Below, one piece after another: positions 25,755 to 34,139 of a stretch of 64,000 bases of DNA. The position numbers and the translations under genes are program-made. Source of the DNA: an uncultured Drancourtella sp. Its GTDB lineage: Bacteria > Bacillota > Clostridia > Lachnospirales > Lachnospiraceae. The stretch covers positions 1 through 64,000 of the forward strand of contig CALFLL010000067.1 in the NCBI GenBank assembly GCA_937880845.1. Direction: 5' to 3'. Below the pieces are notes generated by a model. That model was not told the origin of the DNA and made no database searches. It saw only the letters and a program-made list of their open reading frames with translations. Numbering within the stretch: the stretch's first letter is position 1; each line of letters starts with the position of its first letter.

Positions 25755-26441
25755 CTACATTAGCTCCCTATATAAATCTGCAATGGATCGTCCTGCACGG
25801 ATACGCTCATCCTCAGAATCACATTCCAATACAATTTTTCCGGATTTCATAAAAATGGCATGTTCTATAAAGCTCTCAATCTCTTCAATCAAATGAGTAG
25901 AAATCACAATGGCATTTTGATCATTTACCGTCATAAGGATTGTATCAATAACTTCTTCTCTCGCTTTTAGATCAATCCCGTTTAATGGTTCATCTAAAAG
26001 GTACAATGATGCCTTTCGGGACAAGGTGGCAATCACTTTCAGTTTTGCCATCATACCGGTAGAAAGTTCCCTCACTTTCATCTGTTCTTCAAGCCCTACT
26101 TTTTGTGTTAGTTCAGCGTACTTTTTCAAATCAAATCCGTCAAAAAAATCTGCATAATAATCTCCCACCGTTTTTACAGTCATAAAGTCATAGAAAAACG
26201 CTTCCGTGGACATATAAGCAATTTCATTCTTCTTTCTATAATTCCATGGAGCTCCATCAAAGATAATTTCTCCTGAAGAGGGTTTTACAAATCCCGTCAT
26301 CATTTTCATCCATGTAGTCTTTCCACAACCATTTGGTCCAAGCAGTCCATAAATATTTCCTCCACGTATTTTCAAAGATACATCTGATACTACCGTCTTC
26401 CCCATATAGGCTTTACTTAAATTTCTGCATTCTGCAATCAT
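25755..26441 (-). CDS. ABC transporter ATP-binding protein
   Basis: A 228-residue ATPase with Walker A GLLGPNGCGKTTWMK, signature LSTGMMAKLKV and Walker B LYLLDEPLNGID followed by the H-loop His in VISTHLIEEIE. It is a YtrB/BcrA-like subunit acting with the downstream permease. It overlaps the GntR gene by one base (TAATG), so the three genes form one operon whose first member is the regulator. Confidence 0.88.
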   Translation of the reverse strand: MIAECRNLSKAYMGKTVVSDVSLKIRGGNIYGLLGPNGCGKTTWMKMMTGFVKPSSGEIIFDGAPWNYRKKNEIAYMSTEAFFYDFMTVKTVGDYYADFFDGFDLKKYAELTQKVGLEEQMKVRELSTGMMAKLKVIATLSRKASLYLLDEPLNGIDLKAREEVIDTILMTVNDQNAIVISTHLIEEIESFIEHAIFMKSGKIVLECDSEDERIRAGRSIADLYRELM

Positions 26442-26803
26442 TACTCTTCCTCCCTTTCATATTCCCAGATTTCAGAGATAATCTCTTCTTTGTTAAATCC
26501 AAGATCTTTCATTTCATCCATAAACCCTTGCAGTAATTCTTCTGCCATTTCTTTTCTGATACTCTTTTGCATATTATCATCCTCCGCAATAAAAGTTCCA
26601 AGTCCACGTTTGGTATAGCAGTATCCATCTGCTTCCATCTCTTTATATATTCTTGCAGCCGTATTCGGATTTACCTTATACATAACAGCTAATTCTCTGT
26701 TAGATGGAAGCTTCTCTCCCGGAAGGAGCTGACGCCGTACGATTTTTTTCTTAATATCACGTATTACTTGCATGTAAATCGGTATTCCTGCATTATATTC
26801 CAT
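26441..26803 (-). CDS. GntR family (YtrA-type) regulator
   Basis: A 120-residue short GntR protein: an N-terminal winged helix (GIPIYMQVIRDIKKKIVRRQ, LPGEKLPSNRELAVMYKVNP) and a short helical tail with no ligand domain, as in YtrA. It is the first gene of an operon with ABC ATPase and permease and probably represses it until a cell-wall-active antibiotic is present. The frame extends to 26845, but AGGAG stands 7 bases before ATG 26803. Candidate operators sit at 26820-26847. Confidence 0.85.
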   Translation of the reverse strand: MEYNAGIPIYMQVIRDIKKKIVRRQLLPGEKLPSNRELAVMYKVNPNTAARIYKEMEADGYCYTKRGLGTFIAEDDNMQKSIRKEMAEELLQGFMDEMKDLGFNKEEIISEIWEYEREEE

Positions 26804-26819
26804 TTCATTTCTCCTTTCC

Positions 26820-26847
26820 ACTAGTAAACTAGTTATATAGTACACTA
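26820..26847. promoter_or_regulatory. candidate YtrA-type operator
   Basis: Two partly overlapping palindromic elements: ACTAGTAAACTAGT (two ACTAGT boxes, 26820-26833) and TAGTACACTA (26838-26847). They lie immediately upstream of the GntR start, where YtrA-type operators usually lie. Confidence 0.55.
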
Positions 26848-26872
26848 GGTTTTTAGTTTTGTCAATAGGTTA

Positions 26873-26905
26873 TAAAAAAAAGACGTGATAAAATATCACG
26901 CCTTT
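26873..26905 (-). terminator. terminator after the second MATE gene
   Basis: Stem GACGTGATA / TATCACGCC (26882-26890 and 26894-26902, one G-T pair) followed on the minus strand by TTTTTTTT. Confidence 0.75.
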
Positions 26906-26912
26906 TCGTGCA

Positions 26913-28259
26913 TTATTTATTTTCAAAAGAATATAACCAGTTTGCCTTTTTATAATAAATTAAAAATATAGCAGAACTTAATGTCCATGTAATCGGATAT
27001 ACCCAATAAACAACTGCTATTGATGGGAAGAAAAATCCTGCCACGGTCAGCACAGCCACTCGGATCACGCACCAGCACACCATCATGACAATCATCGGTA
27101 CAACCGACTTTCCTGCTCCTCGCAAAATTGCCGAAATAGAATGTGAATACGCCAACAAAAAATAAAACAAAGCTGCCGTTCTTGCCTTTTCCACCCCAAA
27201 TCTGATTACTTCTGCCGTATTATCAAAGGCCGCTATAAAAACAGGTGCAAAAATAAAAATCACAATTCCGATAACTTCCGCAATCGTCATGGCACAGACC
27301 ATTCCAAACCTCGCACCCTTTTTTGTTCTTTCATAATTCTTAGCTCCGAGATTCTGTCCTACAAATGTAGTCAAAGCCATTGTAAAACTTGTAATCGGCA
27401 AAAAACCAAATCCCTCTATTTTCGCATAAGCTCCACATCCTGCCATTGCCATCTCACCAAAAGAATTGATATTGGACTGTACAACAACATTGGCAATGGC
27501 AATAATCGAATTTTGGAATCCGGATGGCAGTCCGAATCTGATGATCTGCTTGAGCATATCCCATTCAAATCGTATATGTTTCAAACAAAGATGATATTCC
27601 TCTTGTGATCTGATCAACTGTATCATACATAAAACAGCACTGATAAACTGTGATACAGCCGTTGCAAATGCTGCGGCACCAACTCCCATATGAAATCCTG
27701 CGATCAATGTCAGGTCCAATACAATATTTACCACTGATGAAACCATCAAATAATACAGTGGATGCCGACTGTCTCCTACTGCCTGTAAAATTCCCACAAA
27801 AATATTGTACATAACAAACCCAATGGAGCCCATAAAGTAAATTCTGAAATATGCCGTAGACTGCGGAAGTACATTATCCGGGGTCTGCATCCATACAAGA
27901 ATCTGTGGTGCAAAAAAAGTACCAACAATCGTTAGTATCACACTGGCCGCCAGCCCAAACGCAACGGTCGTATGTACTGCTCTTTCTACATTTTTTTTAT
28001 CTCTTGCTCCAAAATATCTGGCAATCACAACTCCTGCCCCAATAGAAATTCCGTTAAAAAAACCGATCATAAGAAAAATCAGGTTTCCCGAAGAACTCAC
28101 CGCTGCCAGTGCATTACTTCCAAGAAAGTTTCCAACAATCAAAGAATCCACCGTATTGTACATCTGTTGGAATAAATTTCCCAAAAAAATCGGTATGGCA
28201 AAAAACGTGATTTTCTTCCATATCGTTCCTTCCGTCATCAATGTTTTTGATGCCTCCAT
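26913..28259 (-). CDS. MATE family efflux transporter (second copy)
   Basis: A 448-residue transporter with 12 predicted spans. It starts EGTIWKKITFFAIPIFLGNLFQQMYNTVDSLIVGNFLG, closely resembling the gene at 16470-17825 at this position. The second repeat half begins FGLPSGFQNSIIAIANVV near residue 237. Typical role is cation-coupled drug or metabolite export. It stands alone with its own terminator; the substrate is not evident. Confidence 0.9.
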   Translation of the reverse strand: MEASKTLMTEGTIWKKITFFAIPIFLGNLFQQMYNTVDSLIVGNFLGSNALAAVSSSGNLIFLMIGFFNGISIGAGVVIARYFGARDKKNVERAVHTTVAFGLAASVILTIVGTFFAPQILVWMQTPDNVLPQSTAYFRIYFMGSIGFVMYNIFVGILQAVGDSRHPLYYLMVSSVVNIVLDLTLIAGFHMGVGAAAFATAVSQFISAVLCMIQLIRSQEEYHLCLKHIRFEWDMLKQIIRFGLPSGFQNSIIAIANVVVQSNINSFGEMAMAGCGAYAKIEGFGFLPITSFTMALTTFVGQNLGAKNYERTKKGARFGMVCAMTIAEVIGIVIFIFAPVFIAAFDNTAEVIRFGVEKARTAALFYFLLAYSHSISAILRGAGKSVVPMIVMMVCWCVIRVAVLTVAGFFFPSIAVVYWVYPITWTLSSAIFLIYYKKANWLYSFENK

Positions 28260-28393
28260 ATTTTCCTGTCCCCCTGTCCTTTTCTTTCCGGTTAGCTTGT
28301 ACAGATTTTTTATCCTCCCTTACACTTCCGGAATTTTAGTATATTATACCATATTTTTATAAAACTACGCGACAGAATTCTGAAATTTATTTA

Positions 28394-28420
28394 AGCCGCT
28401 GCCAAAACCTGACAGCGGCC
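28394..28420 (-). terminator. weak terminator after the VWA gene
   Basis: A stem GCCGCTG / CAGCGGC with further pairing near 28394-28420, followed on the minus strand by an A/T-rich run with few consecutive T, so termination may be weak. Confidence 0.4.
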
Positions 28421-28430
28421 CATGAATTTT

Positions 28431-29819
28431 CTAAGAAGTCACGCAAATTTCAGTGTCACAGCATTTATAATCTGTGTCAATATTATGAGCAATGAAACGT
28501 GCTTTTAGGTTTCTTCGTCCACAAATGCCTTTCGCATTTTCTTCCGATACATTTAGTTCTTCGGGCAGTACAAATTGGATGCATTTTACAAGAATATCCC
28601 GGCAGTTCGGATAATGATGTGCCGGAATGGTGATTGTCTTAATACCGCGAGAGTGTTCGCACCCCTTCGAATCCACTTCTGTCAAAATAACTCCAAGGGC
28701 AACTCTCTTGTTCGGACAGACATTTTTTACCGTGACATCCAACTGTACGATTCTTCCCAACGATTTCATGTAGACATCACCCAGATCCATAACAATGGAC
28801 TCCTTACAGCCATCAATCTGAAAATCAACAGGAATCGGACAAGGTTCCGGATTCACGACAATCCCACAGCTTACCTCTACAGAAGGTTCTGGAAATATCA
28901 CCAGATTTCCCTCCTTATCAGAATATAAAATCGATTCATTTACTTGTTTTTCGCCGGTATTGATTCCCACATGTTTAATGAAAAATTCCAGAGAAGCACC
29001 TTCATTTCCCGAAATACCAAGTGCTGGAATCTTCCACTGCAATGTGACGGAATCGATCATCACGGCTGTACCCCTATTAGGAGGTGTTATTCCAATGATA
29101 TGAAAATCTGGATTTACTGTTTCATCAATCACAATATCCGTTGCTCCCGGTTTTGAAATATTAGTTGCAAGATCCTCAAATAAATCTTCCAGCTCTTGAT
29201 CATCGGGTGTTACAGCTACATGCGAAGCATCCGGATCGGTAGCCCAATCATTCAGAACCGTCACATCAATCCCGTCTGCTCCAATCAGACCGATACAATA
29301 AATAATAATTCCGGATGCCCTTGCTGCTTCAGCTACCGGTTCCGGCGGTGCACCTGTCGTTGTTTCTCCGTCCGTGAACATTACAATCACCCGTTCATTT
29401 TCCGAAGTAGGATCAAATAATTCAACAGCCTTCGTAAAAGCATCGGCATGATTTGTCAGTCCTCCTGCTCTTAAACCATTCACTGCATCTTTCAGTGTAT
29501 TTACTGACGTAATCAGCTGTGTATTATCAACGGCAGTATCCGCAAAACTTACAATGCCAATCCGACTTCCTAACCCAATCTCTCCATTCTGTGAACTGTC
29601 TGTTGCCTCATCAATAATATCAATAAATGTTTTCGCTCCTGCTATCATATTGGCAATGGGTCTTCCCATCATACTGCCCGAACAATCAAGCACCATGACA
29701 ATATCTATCGGATTGGCAGAAATGTCCGGAGCTGCCGAAAGTCCAAGTGTGACTTTCAATGTCCCCTCGCAGTCAATCTGAGTAACATCAATCTGTTTAT
29801 TTGAGTTTGTAATGCCCAT
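28431..29819 (-). CDS. VWA domain protein with Cys-rich C-terminal domain
   Basis: A 462-residue protein. Residues about 35-230 are a von Willebrand factor A domain with an intact MIDAS site (VLDCSGSM, D-x-S-x-S, plus MFTDGE). Residues about 240-330 are beta-rich, and residues about 340-462 form a separate domain with many spaced Cys (ending CCDTEICVTS). There is no signal peptide or membrane span, so it is either cytoplasmic or carried to a surface by another route. It is a single gene with AGGAG before the ATG. I recognise the domain but not the function. Confidence 0.75.
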   Translation of the reverse strand: MGITNSNKQIDVTQIDCEGTLKVTLGLSAAPDISANPIDIVMVLDCSGSMMGRPIANMIAGAKTFIDIIDEATDSSQNGEIGLGSRIGIVSFADTAVDNTQLITSVNTLKDAVNGLRAGGLTNHADAFTKAVELFDPTSENERVIVMFTDGETTTGAPPEPVAEAARASGIIIYCIGLIGADGIDVTVLNDWATDPDASHVAVTPDDQELEDLFEDLATNISKPGATDIVIDETVNPDFHIIGITPPNRGTAVMIDSVTLQWKIPALGISGNEGASLEFFIKHVGINTGEKQVNESILYSDKEGNLVIFPEPSVEVSCGIVVNPEPCPIPVDFQIDGCKESIVMDLGDVYMKSLGRIVQLDVTVKNVCPNKRVALGVILTEVDSKGCEHSRGIKTITIPAHHYPNCRDILVKCIQFVLPEELNVSEENAKGICGRRNLKARFIAHNIDTDYKCCDTEICVTS

Positions 29820-29943
29820 ATGACATATCTCCTATTTTTGATTTCCATTCTCCCTAATATGATATCCATTCTGTAGCAGATTGGTACTCTACACTATTGA
29901 GAAATGATGTCTGTAAGCATTTATTTAGCAAATTTTATCATCA

Positions 29944-29985
29944 TAAAAAACCCCTGAATTCCTGTTTTCTGGAATTCAGGGGCTT
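29944..29985 (-). terminator. terminator after tsf
   Basis: A perfect 12-base stem (CCCCTGAATTCC / GGAATTCAGGGG) at 29951-29962 and 29971-29982, followed on the minus strand by TTTTTT. Confidence 0.85.
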
Positions 29986-30008
29986 TAATTACTTTTTCTG
30001 TTATAAAA

Positions 30009-30929
30009 TTACATTCCTGCCTGAGCTGCAACTTCTGCTGCGAAATCGTCAACTTTCTTTTCGATTCCTTCGCCTGTTTCAAAACGAACAAATTTTTTCA
30101 CTTTTACATTTGCACCGTTTTCTTTAGCAACTTTTTCTACATATTTAGCAACTGTAAGATCGCTATCCTGAACGTAAACCTGATCTAACAGGCAGATTTC
30201 TTTTAATTCTTTGTTCAGACGTCCGATGATCATCTTTTCGATAATGTTTTCCGGTTTTTCCGGGTTTTCTTTCATAGCCTGAGCAAGTAAGATTTCTTTT
30301 TCATGATTTAAGTAATCTTCAGAAACTTCATCACGGGAAACATACTTCGGAGACATAGCTGCAACCTGCATAGCTACGTTCTTCAAGCATGTTCTGATTT
30401 CGTCATTTACAACGTCAGCTTCAGCTTCGATCAATACACCGATTCTTCCGCCGCCGTGGATATATGCAACTGCACATCCATCAGTTGTAATCTTTTCAAA
30501 TCTTCTGATTGTTAATTTTTCTCCGATTACGGCTACTTTTTCTGTTAATGCATCCTGAACTGTCTTAGAATTGTCTGCATTCCACGGCTCAGCCATAAAT
30601 GCATCCATATTTGTTGCTTCTGTAGCAAGTGCCTGAGCAAGAACAGCATCAACAAATCCCTGGAATTCTGCATTTTTAGCAACGAAATCTGTTTCAGAGT
30701 TAACTTCTACGATTGCTGCCACTTTATCATCTTTTACAGCTGCTTTTACAAGACCTTCTGCTGCGATTCTTCCAGCTTTCTTTTCCGCTTTTGCCTGTCC
30801 GTTCTTTCTTAAATATTCAACGGCTGCATCCATATCACCGTTTGTTTCACTAAGAGCTTTTTTACAGTCCATCATTCCTGCGCCTGTCATTTCTCTTAAT
30901 TCTTTTACCATGCTTGCTGTAACTGCCAT
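30009..30929 (-). CDS. tsf: translation elongation factor Ts
   Basis: A 306-residue EF-Ts, the nucleotide exchange factor for EF-Tu. The N-terminal UBA region reads MVKELREMTGAGMMDCKKALSE and is followed by the TDFVAKN motif of the core domain. It is downstream of rpsB by 32 bases, the standard bacterial pairing. AGGAGG precedes the ATG. Confidence 0.95.
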   Translation of the reverse strand: MAVTASMVKELREMTGAGMMDCKKALSETNGDMDAAVEYLRKNGQAKAEKKAGRIAAEGLVKAAVKDDKVAAIVEVNSETDFVAKNAEFQGFVDAVLAQALATEATNMDAFMAEPWNADNSKTVQDALTEKVAVIGEKLTIRRFEKITTDGCAVAYIHGGGRIGVLIEAEADVVNDEIRTCLKNVAMQVAAMSPKYVSRDEVSEDYLNHEKEILLAQAMKENPEKPENIIEKMIIGRLNKELKEICLLDQVYVQDSDLTVAKYVEKVAKENGANVKVKKFVRFETGEGIEKKVDDFAAEVAAQAGM

Positions 30930-30961
30930 TTTGTTTTCCTCCTGAACTATACCGAAATGTA

Positions 30962-31714
30962 TTATTCTTCTACTGTTTCCTCTGTTTCTTCAACAGCTGC
31001 TTCTTCGCCTTCAAATACATCTTCACCAGTTGTTCCCTGGTTAGCTTCTACAACAGCGTCTGCCATTTTAGCAACGATTAATTTAACTGCTCTGATAGCA
31101 TCATCGTTTCCTGGAATTACATAATCAAGTTCTTCCGGATCACAGTTTGTATCAGCGATACCGATCAACGGAATTCCAAGTGTATGTGCTTCCTGGATAC
31201 AGATTCTTTCTTTCTTAGGATCTACTACGAAAATAGCATCCGGCAGTCTCTTCATGTTTTTGATTCCGCCAAGATTCTTTTCAAGTTTTTCCCATTCTTT
31301 TTTAATTGCAATTACTTCTTTTTTCGGAAGAACTTCAAATGTTCCGTCTTCAGCCATTGCTTCGATTTCTTTTAAACGGTTGATTCTGCTCTGGATTGTT
31401 TTGAAGTTTGTAAGCATACCGCCTAACCATCTTTCATTTACATAGAACATTCCGCAGCGTTCTGCTTCTGTTTTGATAGCATCCTGAGCCTGTTTCTTTG
31501 TTCCTACAAAAAGGATTGTACCTCCGTCTGCTGCAATATCAGAAATTGCCTGGTAAGCTTCATCTACTTTTCCAACGGATTTCTGTAAATCGATGATATA
31601 GATTCCGTTTCTTTCTGTGTAGATGTACTCAGCCATTTTAGGATTCCATCTTCTTGTCTGATGTCCGAAATGAACACCTGCTTCTAAAAGTTGTTTCATT
31701 GAAATAACGCTCAT
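30962..31714 (-). CDS. rpsB: 30S ribosomal protein S2
   Basis: A 250-residue S2 with the signature start SVISMKQLLEAGVHFGHQTRRWNPKM and the central PDAIFVVDPKKE and IPLIGIADTNCDPE motifs; the acidic Glu-rich tail is common in this protein. The open frame continues to 31867, but the segment upstream of ATG 31714 is a promoter and leader rather than coding sequence. GGAGG lies 7 bases before the ATG. It is the first gene of rpsB-tsf. Confidence 0.95.
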   Translation of the reverse strand: MSVISMKQLLEAGVHFGHQTRRWNPKMAEYIYTERNGIYIIDLQKSVGKVDEAYQAISDIAADGGTILFVGTKKQAQDAIKTEAERCGMFYVNERWLGGMLTNFKTIQSRINRLKEIEAMAEDGTFEVLPKKEVIAIKKEWEKLEKNLGGIKNMKRLPDAIFVVDPKKERICIQEAHTLGIPLIGIADTNCDPEELDYVIPGNDDAIRAVKLIVAKMADAVVEANQGTTGEDVFEGEEAAVEETEETVEE

Positions 31715-31745
31715 GTTTTTTCCTCCATAGATTTGGTTTTTTACT

Positions 31746-31808
31746 TCCGCATGTTTCTGCCCTTCGGAGCCAGAATCTCTGGCACCACCGAAAGTAACCA
31801 CATGCGTG
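31746..31808 (-). ncRNA. structured 5' leader of rpsB, possible autoregulatory element
   Basis: The roughly 105-base leader contains three nested stems, read on the minus strand: outer CGCATGT / ACATGCG (31800-31806 with 31748-31754), a middle arm CTTTCGG / CCGAAGG with one G-T pair (31788-31794 with 31761-31767), and an inner perfect GCCAGA / TCTGGC hairpin (31778-31783 with 31769-31774). Such structure is expected of a ribosomal-protein leader that its own product could bind. This is inference from the fold alone. Confidence 0.5.
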
Positions 31809-31826
31809 TTTTTTTGCAACGTTTGT

Positions 31827-31855
31827 AGTATAACATAGAAAAAGTAACCGTGCAA
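31827..31855 (-). promoter_or_regulatory. rpsB promoter
   Basis: On the minus strand TTGCAC (31850-31855) and TATACT (31827-31832) with a 17-base spacer, about 115 bases before the rpsB ATG. Confidence 0.75.
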
Positions 31856-31876
31856 GCCGTTTTCCAAATAAAAACA

Positions 31877-31911
31877 CGAAAAAACAGGTCCTTAATAATC
31901 TAAGAACCTGT
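31877..31911 (-). terminator. terminator after the NlpC/P60 gene
   Basis: Stem ACAGGTCCTTA / TAAGAACCTGT (31884-31894 and 31901-31911, one mismatch) followed on the minus strand by TTTTTTC. Confidence 0.75.
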
Positions 31912-31922
31912 CACTGTTTCAT

Positions 31923-33116
31923 TTACCAATATCTTCTGTACCAAGGGTTTCCGTATACGCTTGCAACTTTTACCACATCTCCCGGCTGAGGTGCATGAAT
32001 CATCTTTCCGCCTCCAATGTAAATACCTACGTGACCTACGTAACATACCACATCTCCCGGCTGAGGACTGGAAACAGCTTTTCCACCTGCTCCAAGTGCT
32101 CCGGATGTTCTGGCTACACTGATTCCTGCCACACTGTGAGCATATTTTACAAGTCCGGAACAGTCAAGCCCTACTCCCGGAGTATTGCCTCCCCAAACAT
32201 ACGGTGTACCAAGGCAACTGTAAGCTCCGTTTACAATCGCACTTGCAGCATTTGTATTGCCTGTTCCTGAGGAACTGGAACTACCGCCGTTGCTTGGTTT
32301 GCTTGGCGTACTTGGCTTGCTCGGATTAGCCGGACGATTCGGTCTGCTTGGCGTACTGTTGTTACTTCCGCTACTCGTTCCATTTTCGGAAGATGAACTT
32401 TCTTCTCTTTCCTGTGAAGAGCTTGTCTGGTTATTACTGTTTTGTCTCTGAGCCGCTGCTTCACGTTCGGCTTTTTCTCTTGCTTCCTGTTCTGCTTTCT
32501 TTCTTTCCTCTTCAGCTGCTGCCTGAATGGCTGCCTGAAGTTCTTGATCAAGATTTGTCACTTCAGCTTTTTTACTTTCCAGAGTTGTATTTAACTGCTG
32601 TTTCTGACTTTCGAAAGATTTTTCCATTTCTTCCATGTTTGCCAGATCTTTTTCAAGAGAAGTTTTTAATTTTTCGATTTTTTCTTTTGTAGCTACATAT
32701 TCTTCCAGCTTTTCTCTATCATACTTATGTACCGTTTCAGTATAATCTGCCTGATTCAGGAAATCTGCAATGCTTTGTGAAGTAAATAAATCTTCCAGTG
32801 CTTTTGTATCTCCCTGTTCGTACATGTATTTGATACGAAGCTTCATTGCTTCATACTGTTCATTTTGTTTCTTTTCGGCTGCCGCAAGGTCTTCTTTGGC
32901 CTTTTGGATTTCCTCGCCTTTTTTTATCATCTTTTCTTCCAAATCGGAAATTTTGGTAACCATTGTCTGAAGCTGAGCCTGAACGGATTCAACTTCTTTT
33001 TGCTTTTGTTCTTTTTGTGCTCTGATATCGTCTGGATTCGGCGCTGCATAAACCGGAGTTACCGCTATAGAACTTGCCAAAAGCGCTACAACCAGTTTCT
33101 TTCCAAATTTGTTCAT
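31923..33116 (-). CDS. secreted NlpC/P60 peptidoglycan hydrolase with coiled coil
   Basis: A 397-residue PcsB/CwlO-like protein. Residues 1-24 are a signal peptide (LVVALLASSIAVTPVYA). Residues about 30-220 form a long coiled coil rich in Lys, Glu and Gln. Residues about 225-280 are a Ser/Asn/Pro-rich linker. The C-terminal 105 residues are an NlpC/P60 domain with catalytic Cys and His in GLDCSGLVKYAHS and GHVGIYIGGGKMIHA. It would cut peptide stems in the cell wall. The coiled coil in this group often binds an FtsEX-like transporter, not seen in the window. Confidence 0.88.
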   Translation of the reverse strand: MNKFGKKLVVALLASSIAVTPVYAAPNPDDIRAQKEQKQKEVESVQAQLQTMVTKISDLEEKMIKKGEEIQKAKEDLAAAEKKQNEQYEAMKLRIKYMYEQGDTKALEDLFTSQSIADFLNQADYTETVHKYDREKLEEYVATKEKIEKLKTSLEKDLANMEEMEKSFESQKQQLNTTLESKKAEVTNLDQELQAAIQAAAEEERKKAEQEAREKAEREAAAQRQNSNNQTSSSQEREESSSSENGTSSGSNNSTPSRPNRPANPSKPSTPSKPSNGGSSSSSGTGNTNAASAIVNGAYSCLGTPYVWGGNTPGVGLDCSGLVKYAHSVAGISVARTSGALGAGGKAVSSPQPGDVVCYVGHVGIYIGGGKMIHAPQPGDVVKVASVYGNPWYRRYW

Positions 33117-33173
33117 TCCATTCTCTCCTGTCTTAAAAATAGCATGTCTGATTATTTAACGACAATATATACT

Positions 33174-33191
33174 TTTTATGATTTCATAAAA
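33174..33191. promoter_or_regulatory. palindrome in the NlpC/P60 promoter region
   Basis: TTTTATGA and TCATAAAA arms flank TT, a perfect 8-base inverted repeat about 60-75 bases upstream of the start. It overlaps the expected -35 to -10 spacing of an A/T-rich promoter. The cognate regulator is unknown. Confidence 0.3.
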
Positions 33192-33248
33192 CTTAGTATA
33201 TATCAAAACTTATCTTTTTGCAATATTTTTTAATATTTTTATAACAAC

Positions 33249-34139
33249 TTATTTTTCGTCCGAAACGGCAGGATTCTGATCCTGCAAACCACGGATCCAA
33301 ACAAAACATACAGACGCAAGACATGCACATAAAACAGTGATGATGCCCATTCTCATCGGAGTCTGGAAGATCCATCGGTATGCTCCTGTTTCTGTCAGTA
33401 TGACGGAAGCAATATTCGCCGCACAGTGAGTGATGATGGCAGCTTTCAGGCTTCCGAATTTTTCATAAATATAACAAAGCATCATACCAAAAAACAGAGA
33501 ATACAAAAGTTGTACAATATTTCCATGAAGTACAGCAAACATAATCGCCGAAAAAATCATGGCTCTTTTCTTTGATGTAATATCGCACATTCTTTTATAT
33601 ACAACACCTCTGTAAAGGTTCTCTTCCAGGATTGGCACAATAATCCCAAGTCCAATCAGTTCCACAGCCAAAGGAGCTGCATAAAGATTGTCCGATGTAG
33701 ACTGATAGCTTTGACTGATGGCACGGATATTGCTTAAAATCAAAATATTATTAAATGCAATACCTGCCGTAATCCCGAATCCTGCCGCAAAAATATATTT
33801 TGAAGCAGGAGCTTTCCACTGTGTCTGAAAAGCAGGAAGAAGCTGTCGTTCTTTATAGTCTTTCCTCATCATATAGATTGTAATCGGAATCATAATCAGG
33901 GCTGCTGCAGATGTCACTTCCGTAGAATATCTCAAAATAAATCCGATGGATTCTTCCATAAATTTCTGTAGCTTTTCCTGACTTTCATACGCAGCCATCA
34001 GTTCATTGATGTGGGCCGTTATATATGCTGTTGTAAAAATAATCTGAGCGGTCAGGCTGATTCCCCAATAGATCAGGATCGGTACAATCAACCTTGCTAT
34101 TGGATTTCTGGGCCTGCCGTATGACTGAAATTCATTCAT
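33249..34139 (-). CDS. CPBP family intramembrane metalloprotease
   Basis: A 296-residue membrane protein with about seven or eight spans. The CPBP (Abi) active-site motifs are present: EENLYRGVVYKR (Glu-Glu and Arg) and FGMMLCYIYEK, then a final His in THCAANIA. The family includes CAAX-type proteases and bacteriocin immunity proteins. GAGGAG stands 7 bases before ATG 34139, inside the end of the AlaX gene. It is the third gene of the argS-alaX unit; the link to tRNA charging is not obvious. Confidence 0.82.
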   Translation of the reverse strand: MNEFQSYGRPRNPIARLIVPILIYWGISLTAQIIFTTAYITAHINELMAAYESQEKLQKFMEESIGFILRYSTEVTSAAALIMIPITIYMMRKDYKERQLLPAFQTQWKAPASKYIFAAGFGITAGIAFNNILILSNIRAISQSYQSTSDNLYAAPLAVELIGLGIIVPILEENLYRGVVYKRMCDITSKKRAMIFSAIMFAVLHGNIVQLLYSLFFGMMLCYIYEKFGSLKAAIITHCAANIASVILTETGAYRWIFQTPMRMGIITVLCACLASVCFVWIRGLQDQNPAVSDEK

